This document shows positions 33,986 through 46,000 of a stretch of DNA of 64,000 nt, in pieces. Each line of letters starts with the position of its first letter. The stretch's first letter is position 1. The stretch spans positions 62,001 to 126,000 of the forward strand of contig NZ_BAFU01000052.1 in NCBI RefSeq assembly GCF_000308495.1. Reading direction: 5' to 3'. A program made the position numbers and the translations under genes. The stretch is from Nocardia brevicatena NBRC 12119. GTDB taxonomy: Bacteria > Actinomycetota > Actinomycetes > Mycobacteriales > Mycobacteriaceae. The notes below the pieces were generated by a model, which did not search any database, was not told where the DNA came from, and saw only the letters and a list, made by a program, of their open reading frames with translations.

Positions 33986-36740
33986 TCAGGCGGAGCGTGA
34001 GCGGCGTCCGCGGGCTTCCCCGCCCTCCCATGCGGCCATCAGGACGTCGGCGATTCGGGCGAATCCGGCGGGAGTCGCCATTCGGTCGTGCGTGGTCGGT
34101 ATCGCGTGCTCGTGGACCGTGCCGTCGACGATCTCCGCCCAGCGTGCCGCGCTGACGCCGATGGAGTTGTCGAGAGCAGGGGTGAAGTAGACGACGTCGC
34201 CGTGGTAGGTCGGGGGCCGGTAGGCGTCGCGGAGTTCCATCGAACGTATCGCCGCGTTCAGGAGGCGGACGATCCGGTCGGCGCCCAGTGAGGCGAACGG
34301 GTCGGGGAGTTCGGCCACCAGACGAGGGAGTTCGGACCAGTCCACCTCGGTGCCGGTGAGTTCTCCGAGCAGGTCGAGTACCTGCGCTTTCCAGACGGCA
34401 CCGATGGTCGCGCCGGGTACGTCGACCGTCATTCGCCCGTCCATGATCGCGAGGAGGTCGATCCGTTCCCCGTCATTGTGCAGCTGCACCGCGATCTCGT
34501 GGGCGAGGACGCCGCCGAACGACCAGCCGAGCACACGGTACGGCCCCTGGGCTGCGTCGCGCGGATCAGCCGCACGTAGCATGCCGCCCATTCCTCGATG
34601 CTTTCCGGCAGTGTCGTGTCCGCGGCGAGTACGGGCGTTTGCAGCCCGTAGATCGGATGGTGCGAAGGCAGGTGGGCGGACAGACCCGCGAAGGGCCAGG
34701 ACACTCCGGAGACGGGGTGGATACAGAACAGTGGTGTGCTCGATCCGGTGGGGCGTAATGGGAGCAGCATGTCGAACGCTGTCTCGGCCCGTACTGCGTC
34801 GGCGGGTCCGAGCAGACCGGCCGCCGGGGACGGGGCGGGTGCGGTCAGCCGTTCGGCCAGTTCCGCGACCACGGGCGCGTCGAACAGCAGTGTCACCGGT
34901 ACCGGACGCCCCAGGGTGTCGGCGATCCGGGCCGCGGCCCTGGTGGCGAGCAGGGAGTTGCCACCGAGGTCGAAGAAGTTGTCGTCCGCGCCCACCGGGT
35001 GGAGTGTGGGTCCCTCGGATGGCGACAGCACCACCGCGAACGTGTCGGCGACCAGCCGTGCGAGCGGTGTGTCGGGTGCCCGGAACGGTCGGGTGCACAA
35101 CACCGGTTCCGGAAGGGCCGCGCGGTCCAGTTTGCCGACGGGGGTGAGCGGTAGCTCGTCGAGGACCATGATCGTGGTCGGGATCATGGACGCGGGCAGG
35201 GTTTCGGCCAGGAAGTCCGTGAGTGCGGCGGTATCCGGCTGCACCCGCCTGCCTTCGGACCACCCCGGGGTGTACGGCGGTAGCCGGTGGTCGCCGCCCT
35301 GCCCGGTGTGTTCCAGGCGGGGCAGTACGTAGGAGACGAGTGCCTGGGGGTGCCGGTGGGCAGCGTGGTGCCGAGGGTCAGCGCGTAGTCGATATCGGGG
35401 TGTGCGGTGAGGGTGTTATCGATTTCGTCGAGTTCGATACGGAGGCCGCGGACCTTGACCTGCGAGTCGGCCCGGTCGTGGTACTCGAGGGTGCCGGCGG
35501 GGGTGCGGCGGACGAGGTCGCCGGTGCGGTACATACGGGTGCCGGATTTGTCGGTGGGGAAGGGGTTGGCGAGGAAACGCTCTGCGGTGAGCGCGGGGCG
35601 GTGAAGGTATCCGAGGGCGAGCGCGGGACCGGTGAGGTAGAGCTCGCCGATGACACCGTCGGGGACGGGTCGCAGGTGGGCGTCGAGGATATAGGTGCCC
35701 ATGGCAGGGACGGCGGTGCCGATATGAACCTGGTCGCCCGGTACGAGCGCGTCGCTACCGGTGGCGATGATCGTGGCCTCGGTCGGTCCGTACAGGTTGT
35801 GAACGGAGCGATCCACGTGGGCCCACCGTGCCACCAACTCCGAACCCACCCGTTCCCCCGCGCAGATAACGGATTTCAGGTCGTTCGGGACGGTGGGGTC
35901 CAGCGATTCCAGCACGCTCGGCGTGACACACAGGTGGGTGACCTGTTCTCGGTGTAGCAGGTCGGTGAGTTCGGCGCCGCCGAAAATGGCCGGTGGCACC
36001 ACCACCAGCGTGGCGCCGGCGGAGAAGGCGAGCAGCATTTCCAGCACCGAGACATCGAAGCTGGGTGAGCACAGGTGGGTGACCCGGGATTCGCGGGTCA
36101 CCTTGTGCCGGGAGACTTCGTGTTCGACGAGTCCGGCAAGTCCTTCGTGGGTTACCGTCACCTCTTTGGGGCGGCCGGTCGAACCGGACGTGAAGATCAC
36201 ATAGGCGATATGGCCAGGGGTCAGCGGTCGGAGCCGGTCCTGGTAGCACACCGGGTGTGCGGGCCGTGCGGCGATCCGGTCCCGGTGGGAGGGATCGTCC
36301 AGTTCGATCCATGCGGTGCCGGTGGTCGCGAGTGCGGTGCGATGGGCGGAGACGGTGATACCGAGCGTGACGCCGGAATCGGCGACCATGAACGCGATAC
36401 GGTCCGCGGGATAGGTGGGGTCGATCGGGACATAGGTCGCGCCCGTTTTCGCCACGGCCCATACGGCGAGAACCGATTCCACCGATCGGGTGATGGCCAC
36501 CGCGACGAAATCGCCGGGCCCCGTGCCGTGGGCGATGAGATGGCGCGCCAACCGCGACGATTCCTCGTCGAGTTCCCGGTAGGTGAGTTCATTTCGGAGG
36601 ACGGGCTCTGTGGTGGCGGGGAACCGGACCGCCACGGCGTCGGGTGCGGTATCCACCGCGGCTCCCAGCAACTGGGTGAGCAGCGGATGCCGGGAGCGAG
36701 AATGGGGGGCGCGGCGTGCGGGACGACGGGTAGCGGTCAT
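33986..36740 (-). pseudogene. Single-module NRPS (A-T-TE) with two frameshifts
   Basis: A 2.75-kb gene encoding an adenylation domain, a carrier domain (DDNFFDLGGNSLLATRA) and a thioesterase (LGWSFGGVLAHEIAVQ; late AIPTTHDRM). There is no condensation domain. Two indels split it. At 35346-35350 the run encoding THR-side residues has two extra bases compared with the sister gene (LPTGT then QALVSYVLPR). At about 34546-34551 one base is missing (RATQPQGPYRVLG). The core A3 motif also reads GRPKE instead of GRPKG. The A domain is very close to A1 of the large NRPS and the TE close to its TE, so it looks like a duplicate that lost its middle and then decayed. Confidence 0.85.
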
Positions 36741-36904
36741 GCGGTGCCCTATCACTCTCGGGTGGCTCGATGCCCGCATCGACCCTGGACACGCGACGAT
36801 ATCGCCCGCGTATGGCCATGGCCGAGGGGGCGAATCGGACATTAGCGAACAGATGTCCCATCAGGGCAGGATGCGGGGCGCGGGCTCGCGAGGGCGATCG
36901 GCGC

Positions 36905-37010
36905 GTACACCTCGTTCGAGGCCGCAAATATAAAGCTAATTAATGGAATTCCATACCATCAATACAGTCAATAGCTGCCTGCTATGTGATGTAAATCATT
37001 CTCCATTTAT
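36905..37010. promoter_or_regulatory. AT-rich segment with a 12-base palindrome between the NRPS genes
   Basis: From about 36925 the GC content drops sharply (AATATAAAGCTAATTAATGG onward), unlike anything in the flanking genes. ATGGAATTCCAT at 36943-36954 is a perfect palindrome. The segment lies just past the stop of the large NRPS gene and upstream of the A-T-TE pseudogene. It may hold a promoter for the latter or mark an insertion junction. Confidence 0.4.
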
Positions 37011-40000
37011 TGCTGCTATTGCTGTTCCGGTATCGACGAGCCCGGTGTCCCATCGGACCGTCAATACCTCGGCGATCCGAGCAAGCCCGCTTGCCGAGGT
37101 CATCCGCCAGTGGGTGGTCGGGACCGCGACATTGTGGACGGTACCGTCGACGATCTCGGCCCACAGCGAGGCGCCGACACAGCCGGTCGGATCGTCGACG
37201 GCGGCGGTGAAATAGACGACGTCTCCGCGGTACACCGCCGGCCGGTAGATACTGCGCAACTGCACCGAATGCGCCGCCGCGTCGAGAATGCGGGCAACCC
37301 GATCGGCGCCGAACGACGCGAACGGTTCGGGAAGTTCGGCGACCAGACCGGGAAGCGTGGTCCAATCCAAATCCGCGAGGTTGCCGAGGTCACCGGCCTG
37401 CTCCCCGAGCAGCCCGCCCAGCAGCTCCGCCACCGGCACCTGCGCGGCGTTCCCGGCGACCGTGCTCGTCAGCGTCCCGGATGGATCGTGCATATAGGCG
37501 TCCATCACCGCGATCAGCGCCACCTGTTCTCCGGCGCGCTGAAACTGCACCGCCATCTCGTGGGCGATGACGCCGCCGAACGACCAGGCGAGCAGATGGT
37601 AGGGGCCCGTCGGCTGTACCGAGCGGATCAGCTCGAGATAGTGGGTCGCCCAGGTTTCGATGGAATCCGGCAGTTCCGCGTCCACCGCCAACGCCGGGGT
37701 CTGGAGGCCGTAGAGGGGGCGATCGGGCGGCAGATACGCAGCCAGCCCCGCATACGACCAGGAGATCCCCGAGACGGGATGAATACAGAACAGCGGCGCG
37801 GACGAACCGGCCGGTCGCAGCGGGAGCAGCAGGTCGAAGGCCGCCTCGGTATCGACCGATCCTCCATCCGTATGGGCGAGCAGGTCCGCGGGGGTGGGGG
37901 CGGAGAAGACCCGCATCACCGGGATCCGCGTTCCCAGCGCCTCCGACAACCGAGCAGTCAACTTCACCGCCACCAGCGAATTCCCGCCGTGCTCGAAGAA
38001 ATTGTCGTCCATACCGTAGCGGTCGACTCCGAGCACCTCGGCGAAGATATCGGTTACGGTCCGCTCGACCGCGGTGGCGGGCGCCCGGTAGGCATGTGTC
38101 CGGAACTGCGGGGCGGGCAGTGCGCGACGGTCGAGTTTGCCATTGGGAGTCAACGGCAGTCCGTCGATGACCATGACCACCGCCGGCACCATATAGTCGG
38201 CGAGCCGGTCCGATATCCGGACCCGAAGGTCCACCGGATCGAGATCCGCGCCCGCGGTGGGGACGACATAGGCGATGAGCCGCTCGCCGACGGTGGTAGC
38301 GGAGTGAACCGTGGCGACGGCCTGTCGCACCCCGGGACAGCGCAACAGTGCCGCCTCGACCTCGCCGAGCTCGATGCGGAAACCGCGCAGCTGAACCTGC
38401 TGGTCACCGCGCCGGAGATAGGCGAGTCCGATATCGATACAGCCGGGCTCGTCGGCGGCGGGGAGTTCGGCGGTGCCGCCGCGTACCAACCGGGCGATAT
38501 CGCCCGAGCGGTACATCCGGGAGCCGGACGGTCCGAACGGGTTCGCGACGAAACGTGTCGCGGTGAGCCCGGGGCGGCCCAGATAGCCGCGGGACAGCTG
38601 GTGACCGGTGACATGGATTTCCCCGGGGGCGCCGAACGGTGCCGGGTGGAGCCGGGCGTCCAGTACCGGGGTGGCGAGGCCGGGCAGCGGCCCGCCGATC
38701 GGGCTGCCGGGGGTGCCCGCCGCGGTCTCGTCCAGCGGCAGGAACGAGACGTGCACGGTGGTCTCGGTGATGCCGTACATATTGACCAATCGTGGCGCCG
38801 AGCTGCCGGTCCGGCGGTCGTACCAGCGCCGCAGTTTCCGCGGATCCAGCGCTTCACCGCCGAAGATCACATACCGCAGCGCGAGATCCCCGGCCGTCGG
38901 GTCGGCGTCGGCGTCGGCAAGCTGGTAGAACGCCGAAGGTGTCTGGTTCAGCACCGTCACCCGCTCCCGCACCAACAACTGGTGGAACAGTTCCGGCGAC
39001 CGCGAGGTGGCGTGGTCGACCACGACGACGCTGCCACCGGTGGTGAGCGCGCCCCACAGTTCCCACACCGAGAAATCGAAAGCGAAGGAATGGAACAGCG
39101 TCCACACATCCGCGGTGTCGAAACCGAACAGCGGACGGGTGTTCGCGAACAGTTCGGCCGCGTTGCGATGAGTCACCCCGACACCTTTCGGCACACCCGT
39201 GGAACCGGAGGTGTAGATGACGTAGGCGAGGTTGTCCGGCCGCAGCGGAACGGTCCGATCGGCGTCGGTGACCGGCTCGTCGTCGAAATCCGCATCCTCG
39301 GCAAGGATTTCGTCGATCGGAACCGCCGACGCCCCGGTATCCGGTAGCTGCGACCGGTGCTCGGCGGTGGTGAGGACACAGACCGGGTTCGCGTCGGTGA
39401 GGACGAATTCCAGTCGTTCGGCCGGATAGGTGAGATCGATCGGGAGGTAGGCGGCCCCGGCGGTGAGCACCCCGAGCAGCGCGATCGGGAGCAACTCGGT
39501 CCGCGGTACCGCCACGGCGACCAGGGATTCCGGCCCGGCGCCCGTGGCGATGAGTGCCCGCGCGATCCGGTTCGCGTGCCGTTGCAGGGCGTCGAAGGAC
39601 ACCGAGGCAGTGCCGAAGCGGACCGCTGTGGCCTCCGGATGGAGTCGAGCCTGGGCGCCGACCAGTTCGGGCAGGGTGGTCGCGGACGGTTCGAACTGTC
39701 GTAACGGCGTGTGGCAGATGGCGGCCGTGTGCAGCGGCCGACCCTCGTCGGAGTCGAGGATATCGATATCGCCGACCGCGGCCGCAGGGTCGGCGGCCAC
39801 CGCGGAGAGGATCCGTTCGAACCGGCGCGCGAGCGCGCGGACGGTCGAGTCGTCGAATAGGTCGGTGGCGTGGATGAACACCACCTCGACCTCGGCGGGG
39901 GAGCCGTCGCCGGTGGAGCGCGGTTCCACGATCACCTGCAGATCGAATTTCGCCGTCACGGTCCCGGTGTCCACCGCGGTCACCGCCAGTCCCGGCAGTT

Positions 40001-43000
40001 CGAGTGTCGGCTGCTCGATGTTCTGGAACGACAGCATCACCTGGACGAGCGGATGGGTGCCCGAGCGGTCCGGGGCGATCTCCTCCACCACTCGCTCGAA
40101 CGGGATATCGGCGTGGGCGAGGGCCGACAGGTCGGCGGCGCGGACCTGATCGAGCAGGGTATGGAAGGTGGAGCCCGGATCGATCTCGGTGCGCGGGGCG
40201 AGGGTGTTGACGAACATTCCGACCAGATCGTCGAGGGCACGTTCGCCGCGACCGGCGACAGGCGTGCCGATGACGATATCTCCGCTGCCCGAAATCCGCC
40301 CCAGCAGCACCGCCAGCGCCGCGTGGAACACCATGAACAACGATGCGTTGTGATCGCGGGCGATCCCGCCCAGCCGCCCGTGCAACCGGGCCGGGACGGT
40401 GAGCGCGGTCGACCCACCGCGGGCCGACGGCGCCGAAGGACACGGACGGTCCAGCGGCAGCTCCAGCCGGCCGGTGTATCCGGCGAGGTGCGCGCGCCAA
40501 TAGGACAGCTGCCGGGCGGCCACGGAGTCCGGGTCGTCGTAGCCGCCGATGACCCGGTGCTGCCAGAGCGTGTAGTCGGTGTATTGCACCGGCAGCGGCG
40601 CCCACTCCGGTGCGCCGCCGCCGGAGCGGGCGGTATAGGCGGTCACCAGGTCGCGGGCCAGGGGGGCCAGCGACGCCCCATCGGCACAGATATGGTGCAC
40701 CACGATGACCAGTAGATGGTCCTCGCCGGAGCCGAAGAGCCGCAGTCGCACCGGCGACGCCGCGGTGATGTCGAAACCGGTGGACAGCACCCGGGCAAGG
40801 GTGTCGGTGATCTCATCGGTGCCGCCGGGTTCGACCGGGAGTCCGCCCGGCAGCACCGTGCTCACCGGCAGGGTCTCCTGATACGGCAGGCCGTCGGCAT
40901 CGGCGGGGAACCGGGTGCGCAATACCTCGTGTCGCTCCAGCACATCACCGACCGCATGTTCCAGTGCCGTCGGATCGAGGACACCGGACAGCCGGATGGC
41001 GAACGGCAGATTGTAGGCGGCCGAATCCGGATCCATCCGGTTGAGCACCCACATTCGTTGCTGGGCGAGCGACAACGGAACGCGGTCGGGTCGAGGCAGC
41101 CGAACCAGCGGTGGCCGAACGGTTCCGGCGCCGGGACGCAGCCGCGCGGCGAGCGCGGCCACTCGAGGCGCCTCGAACAGGTCGCGCACCCCGATCCGGG
41201 TGTCGAGCGCTTCGTTCAGCCGTGCCACCGCCCGCGTCGCGAGGAGCGAATTACCGCCGAGAGCGAAGAAATCGTCGTCGATTCCGATCCGTTCGACGCC
41301 GAGCAGTTCGGCGAACACATCGGCGACGGACCGCTCGGCGGTGGTGCGGGCCGGACGGTATTCCGCGGTCTCGAACACCGGCTCCGGCAGGGCGCGGCGA
41401 TCCACTTTGCCACTGGCGTTCACGGGGAGTTCCGGCAATACCACCATCGCGGACGGCACCATGTAGTCGGGCAGCGCCCCGGCGAGAGCGGTCTGTAGCC
41501 GCCGCCGGTCGACGGTCTCATCCGAGCGGGGAACCACATATGCCACCAGCCGGTCGCCCCCGGGCGACGACAGCACCGTCGCGACCGCCTGCCCGACCGT
41601 CGGCTGCGCCCGCAGGACGCTCTCGATCTCGCCGAGTTCGATCCGCCGGCCGCGGATCTGCACCTGAAAATCGGTGCGGCCCAGATAATCCAGCACGGCC
41701 GGCCGACCCGCGTCCGGCGCCCGCCAGACGACCAGATCGCCGGTGCGGTACAGCCGGGTGCCGGTGCCGAACGGGTCGGCGACAAACCGCTGCGCCGTCG
41801 TTCCCGGCTGCTGCACATAGCCGCGCGCCAACTGCACACCGGCCACGTACAGTTCCCCCGGCACTCCGGCAGGCACCGAACGCAGCCGCGAATCCAGCAC
41901 ATAGACCCGGGTGTTCCAGCCCGGACGGCCGATCGTTACCGTCGAGTTCTCGTCCGGGCCCGCGGTCCAGGTGGTCACCGTGACCGTCGTCTCGGTGGGT
42001 CCGTACATATTGTGGACGCGAGCGTCGGTGACGGTGTGGATCGCTTGCACGGTATCCCGCGGCAGCGCTTCTCCACCGACGAACAGATCTCGCAGCTTCG
42101 GTAGCGATCCGGGCTCGATATGCGCCGCGACCATCTCCGCCATCGCGGGTACGAAATCGGTGGCGGTGACCCCGTGCTCGGCCATGGCCGCGACGAGATA
42201 GGCCGGGTCGCGATGCCCGTCCCGGTCGGCGACAACGAGTTTCGCCCCGGACGCCAGTGGCATGAGATTGCCCCAGAACGAGATGTCGAACGCCGTCGGC
42301 GACTTCTGCAGGTATACGTCCCCGGGGCCCATGGGATGGCGCTGCAGCATCCAGGTGATGTGGTTGTGGATCGCGCGGTGCGTGATCAGGACGCCTTTGG
42401 GGCGTCCGGTCGAGCCAGAGGTGAAGATCACGTACGCCGGGTGGTCGGGCAGAAGAGGGCGCAGCAGTTCGGTGGGGCACAGCGGCGTGCCGGAGATACG
42501 GTCCGGTACAGCCGTATTCAGGTCGAGGACCGGAATGTCCGGGGGGACCGGCACAGTATCGTCGGCCCGGCCGATCACGCACATTGGACGGGCGGTAACG
42601 AGTACATGGGCGATCCGCTCGGCCGGATGATCGGGGTCCACCGGCAGGTAGGCGCCGCCCGCGGTGAGGACCGCGTACATACCGACGAGATGGTCCACCG
42701 AGCGGCGTACCGTCAGCGCCACCAGGGACTCCGCGCCGACACCCCGATCGATCAGCACCCGGGCCAGTCGGTTCACCTGGGTGTCGAACTCCCGGTAGGC
42801 GAGCTCGGTCCCGGAATCGGCGATGGCCGGAGCGTCCGGATACCGGTCCACCGCCCGCCGATAGGCGTCGAGTATCGGGCCCGGGGATAGTGGGTGTCGC
42901 GTGGTGTTCCAGTCGTGCAGGATGGTGGCGCGCTCGGCGGGATCGAGCAGGTCGATATCACCCACCGGGCGGTCCACCGATTCGGTGACGGCGGTCAGGA

Positions 43001-46000
43001 CCGCGGTGAGCCGGCGCGCGAATCCGGCGATGGTGGCCTCGTCGAACAGATCGGTGGCGTAGGTGAACGCCGCCGACATCCCGAGCGGGACCCGGTCCTG
43101 CTCGCGGGGGATCACGGTCAGTTCCAGATCGAATTTCGCCAGCGGCACCGCGGGTTCTAGGGCGGTGGCGGTCAGCTCCGGCAGCTCCAGCGTCGGGTAG
43201 GCGAAATTGTGGAAGTTGAACACCACCTGGAACAGCGGATGGTACGCGTTGGACCGCGTCGGGGCGAGCAGCTCCACCAGGCGTTCGAACGGCACGTCGG
43301 CATTGGCGAGTGCCTCGATATTATGGCCGCGCACCTGATGCAGCAGTTCGGCGAAGCTGAGGTCGAGATCGATATCGGTGCGCACCGCAAGGGTGTTGAC
43401 GAACATGCCGATCAGATCGCCGAGCGCGGCATGGTCTCGACCCGCCGTCGCAGTACCGACAGCGATATCGCAGGTTCCCGACAGGCGCGCCAACAGAAGC
43501 GCGAACGCCGCGTGCACCACCATGAACAGGGTCGAATCATGCTGCTGCGCCACGCGTTGCAGCCCCGCGTGCAGCGATACGTCGATGGGGAATTCGTAGG
43601 TGGCGCCGCGTCCGGAGAACACGGAGGGGCGGGGGCGGTCCGCGGGCAGGTCCAGGGTCTCCGGGAGATCGGCCAGGCGGTCCCGCCAGAATTCGAGCTG
43701 ATGGGCCAGCAGCGAGTCGGGATCGTCTTCGGCGCCGAGCAGTTCACGCTGCCACAGGGTGTAGTCGGCGTAGTGCAGGGCCGGCGGGTCCCACGCGGGA
43801 GCGACGCCGGCGCGCCAGGACGAATAGGCGGTCATCAGGTCGCGGGCCAAGGGGACCAGGGACGATCCGTCACCGGCGATATGGTGGATCACGCAGATCA
43901 GTACGTGCTCGGTATCGCTCGTCCGCAGCAGGCACACCCGGATCGGCGGGGCGGCCGTGACATCGAAACCCTGGAGCACCACGGTCGCCAGTTGTTCGGC
44001 CAGTTCCGTCTCGGCGACGGTGTGCACCGTCAGTTCGGGGAGCGCATCCGGCTCGGACGGGTCGTGGATATGTTGGCTGCCGATACCGTCGTGTTCCGGG
44101 TAGCTGGTGCGCAACACCTCGTGGCGCGCGACGAGTTCGGCGATTGCGGCACGCAACGCGGATACATCCAGTCGCCCGCTCAGTCGCACGGCGAGCGGAA
44201 TATTGTTGTTCGCCGCCGCCGGGTCGAACCGATTGAGGAACCACATCCGCTGCTGGGCATAGGACAGTGGGATTCGCTCCGGTCGCGGCATCGACCGCGG
44301 CGCGGCGGCGGGCACCGGCGACCGGTCCTTCTGCTCGTCCAGTCGAGCGGCGAGTTTCGACACCGTCGACGCGTCGAATAGCCAGGCCACCGGAATCCGG
44401 CGTCCCAGCGCGGTACCGATCCGGGCCACGGCCTGCGTGGCGAGCAGGGAGTTGCCGCCGAGGTCGAAGAAGTCGTCGTCGGCGCCCACCGGCCGGTCAT
44501 CCGACGGCAGCAGCAGTGCGGCGAAGGTGTCTGCCACCAGCTGCTCGGCGTATGTCGTCGGGGCGCGGAACCGACGGGTGCCCAGCGTCGGTTTCGGTAG
44601 GGCGGTGCGGTCCAGTTTCCCGACGGGGGTGAGCGGTAGTTCGTCGAGCACCATGATCGTGGCCGGGATCATGTACGCGGGTAGGGTCTTCGCCAGGAAG
44701 TCGGTGAGCTCGGCGGTATCGGGGCGTACCCGCCCGCCACCGGTCGCGGCGCGGGGCAGCACATACGACACCAGTGCCTGCGCGCCGGAGGGCAGGGTGG
44801 CACCCAGGGTGGCAGCGTAGTCGATATCGGGGTGGTGGGTAAGGGCGTTGTCGATTTCGTCGAGTTCGATACGCAGACCACGGATCTTGACCTGGAAGTC
44901 GACTCGGCCGTGGTATTCCAGCTCGCCTGTCGGCGTGCGGCGAACCAGATCGCCGGTGCGGTACATGCGGGTGGCCGCGGTGCCTGTCCGGAACGGGTTG
45001 GCGATAAAACGTTCCGCTGTCAGCGCCGGTCGGCCGATGTATCCGAGGGCGAGGGCGGGGCCGGTCAGATACAGTTCGCCGACCACCCCCTCGGGTACCG
45101 GTCGGAGGTGGGTGTCGAGGATATAGGTGCCCATGGCGGGGATGGCAGTGCCGATATGAACCGGGTCGCCCGGTGTCAGCGCGTCGGTGCCGGTGGCGAT
45201 GATCGTGGCCTCCGTCGGCCCGTACAGATTGTGGACGGAGCATCCGGGCCGCGTCCATCGCGCGACCAGTTCCGGACCCAACCGGTCCCCGCCGCAGACG
45301 ATCGTGCGTAACTCGTTCGGGCAGCTCGGGTCCAGCGATTCCAACACGCTCGGCGTGATGAACAGATGCGTGATCCGCTGCCGGTGCAGCAGTTCGGTGA
45401 GTTCGGCGCCGCCGAAGACGGTCGGTACCACCAGGGTGGCTCCGGCGGAGAACGTGAGCAGCATCTCGATCAGCGAAAAGTCGAAGCTGGGTGAGCACAG
45501 CTGGACGATCCGGGACTCCCGGGTCACCCCGCGGCGGGATATCTCGGACTCGACGAGCCCCGCCAGACCGGTATGGGTGACCGCCACCCCTTTGGGGCGC
45601 CCGGTCGAACCGGACGTGAAGATGACATACGCGATGTGCTGCGCCGTCACCGGGCGCAGACGATCGGCGTAGGACACCGGATGTGCCGGGCGCATAGCGA
45701 TCCGGCAATGTTGGATGGGATCGTCCAGTTCGATCCACTCGACTCCGGTGGTGGTCCGAACGGTGTGATATGTCGTGACCGTGATACCGAGCGTTACACC
45801 CGAGTCGGTGATCATATGCGCGATCCGGTCCGCCGGATAGGTGGGGTCGATCGGTACGTAGGCCGCGCCCGTTTTCGCCACCGCCCAGACCGCCAGGACC
45901 AGTTCCATCGACCGGGGAAGTGCCACGGCGACGAAATCCCCCGGGCCTACGCCGTGACCGATGAGATGACGCGCCAGTCGTGAGGACTCTTCGTCGAGCT

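Noticed and set aside
37110-39347. Plus-strand open frame of 745 codons, and similar long plus-strand frames across the NRPS.
   Set aside because: They are antisense to the NRPS, whose domains and motifs are unmistakable. Their Arg/Gly-rich composition is typical of antisense frames in GC-rich DNA.
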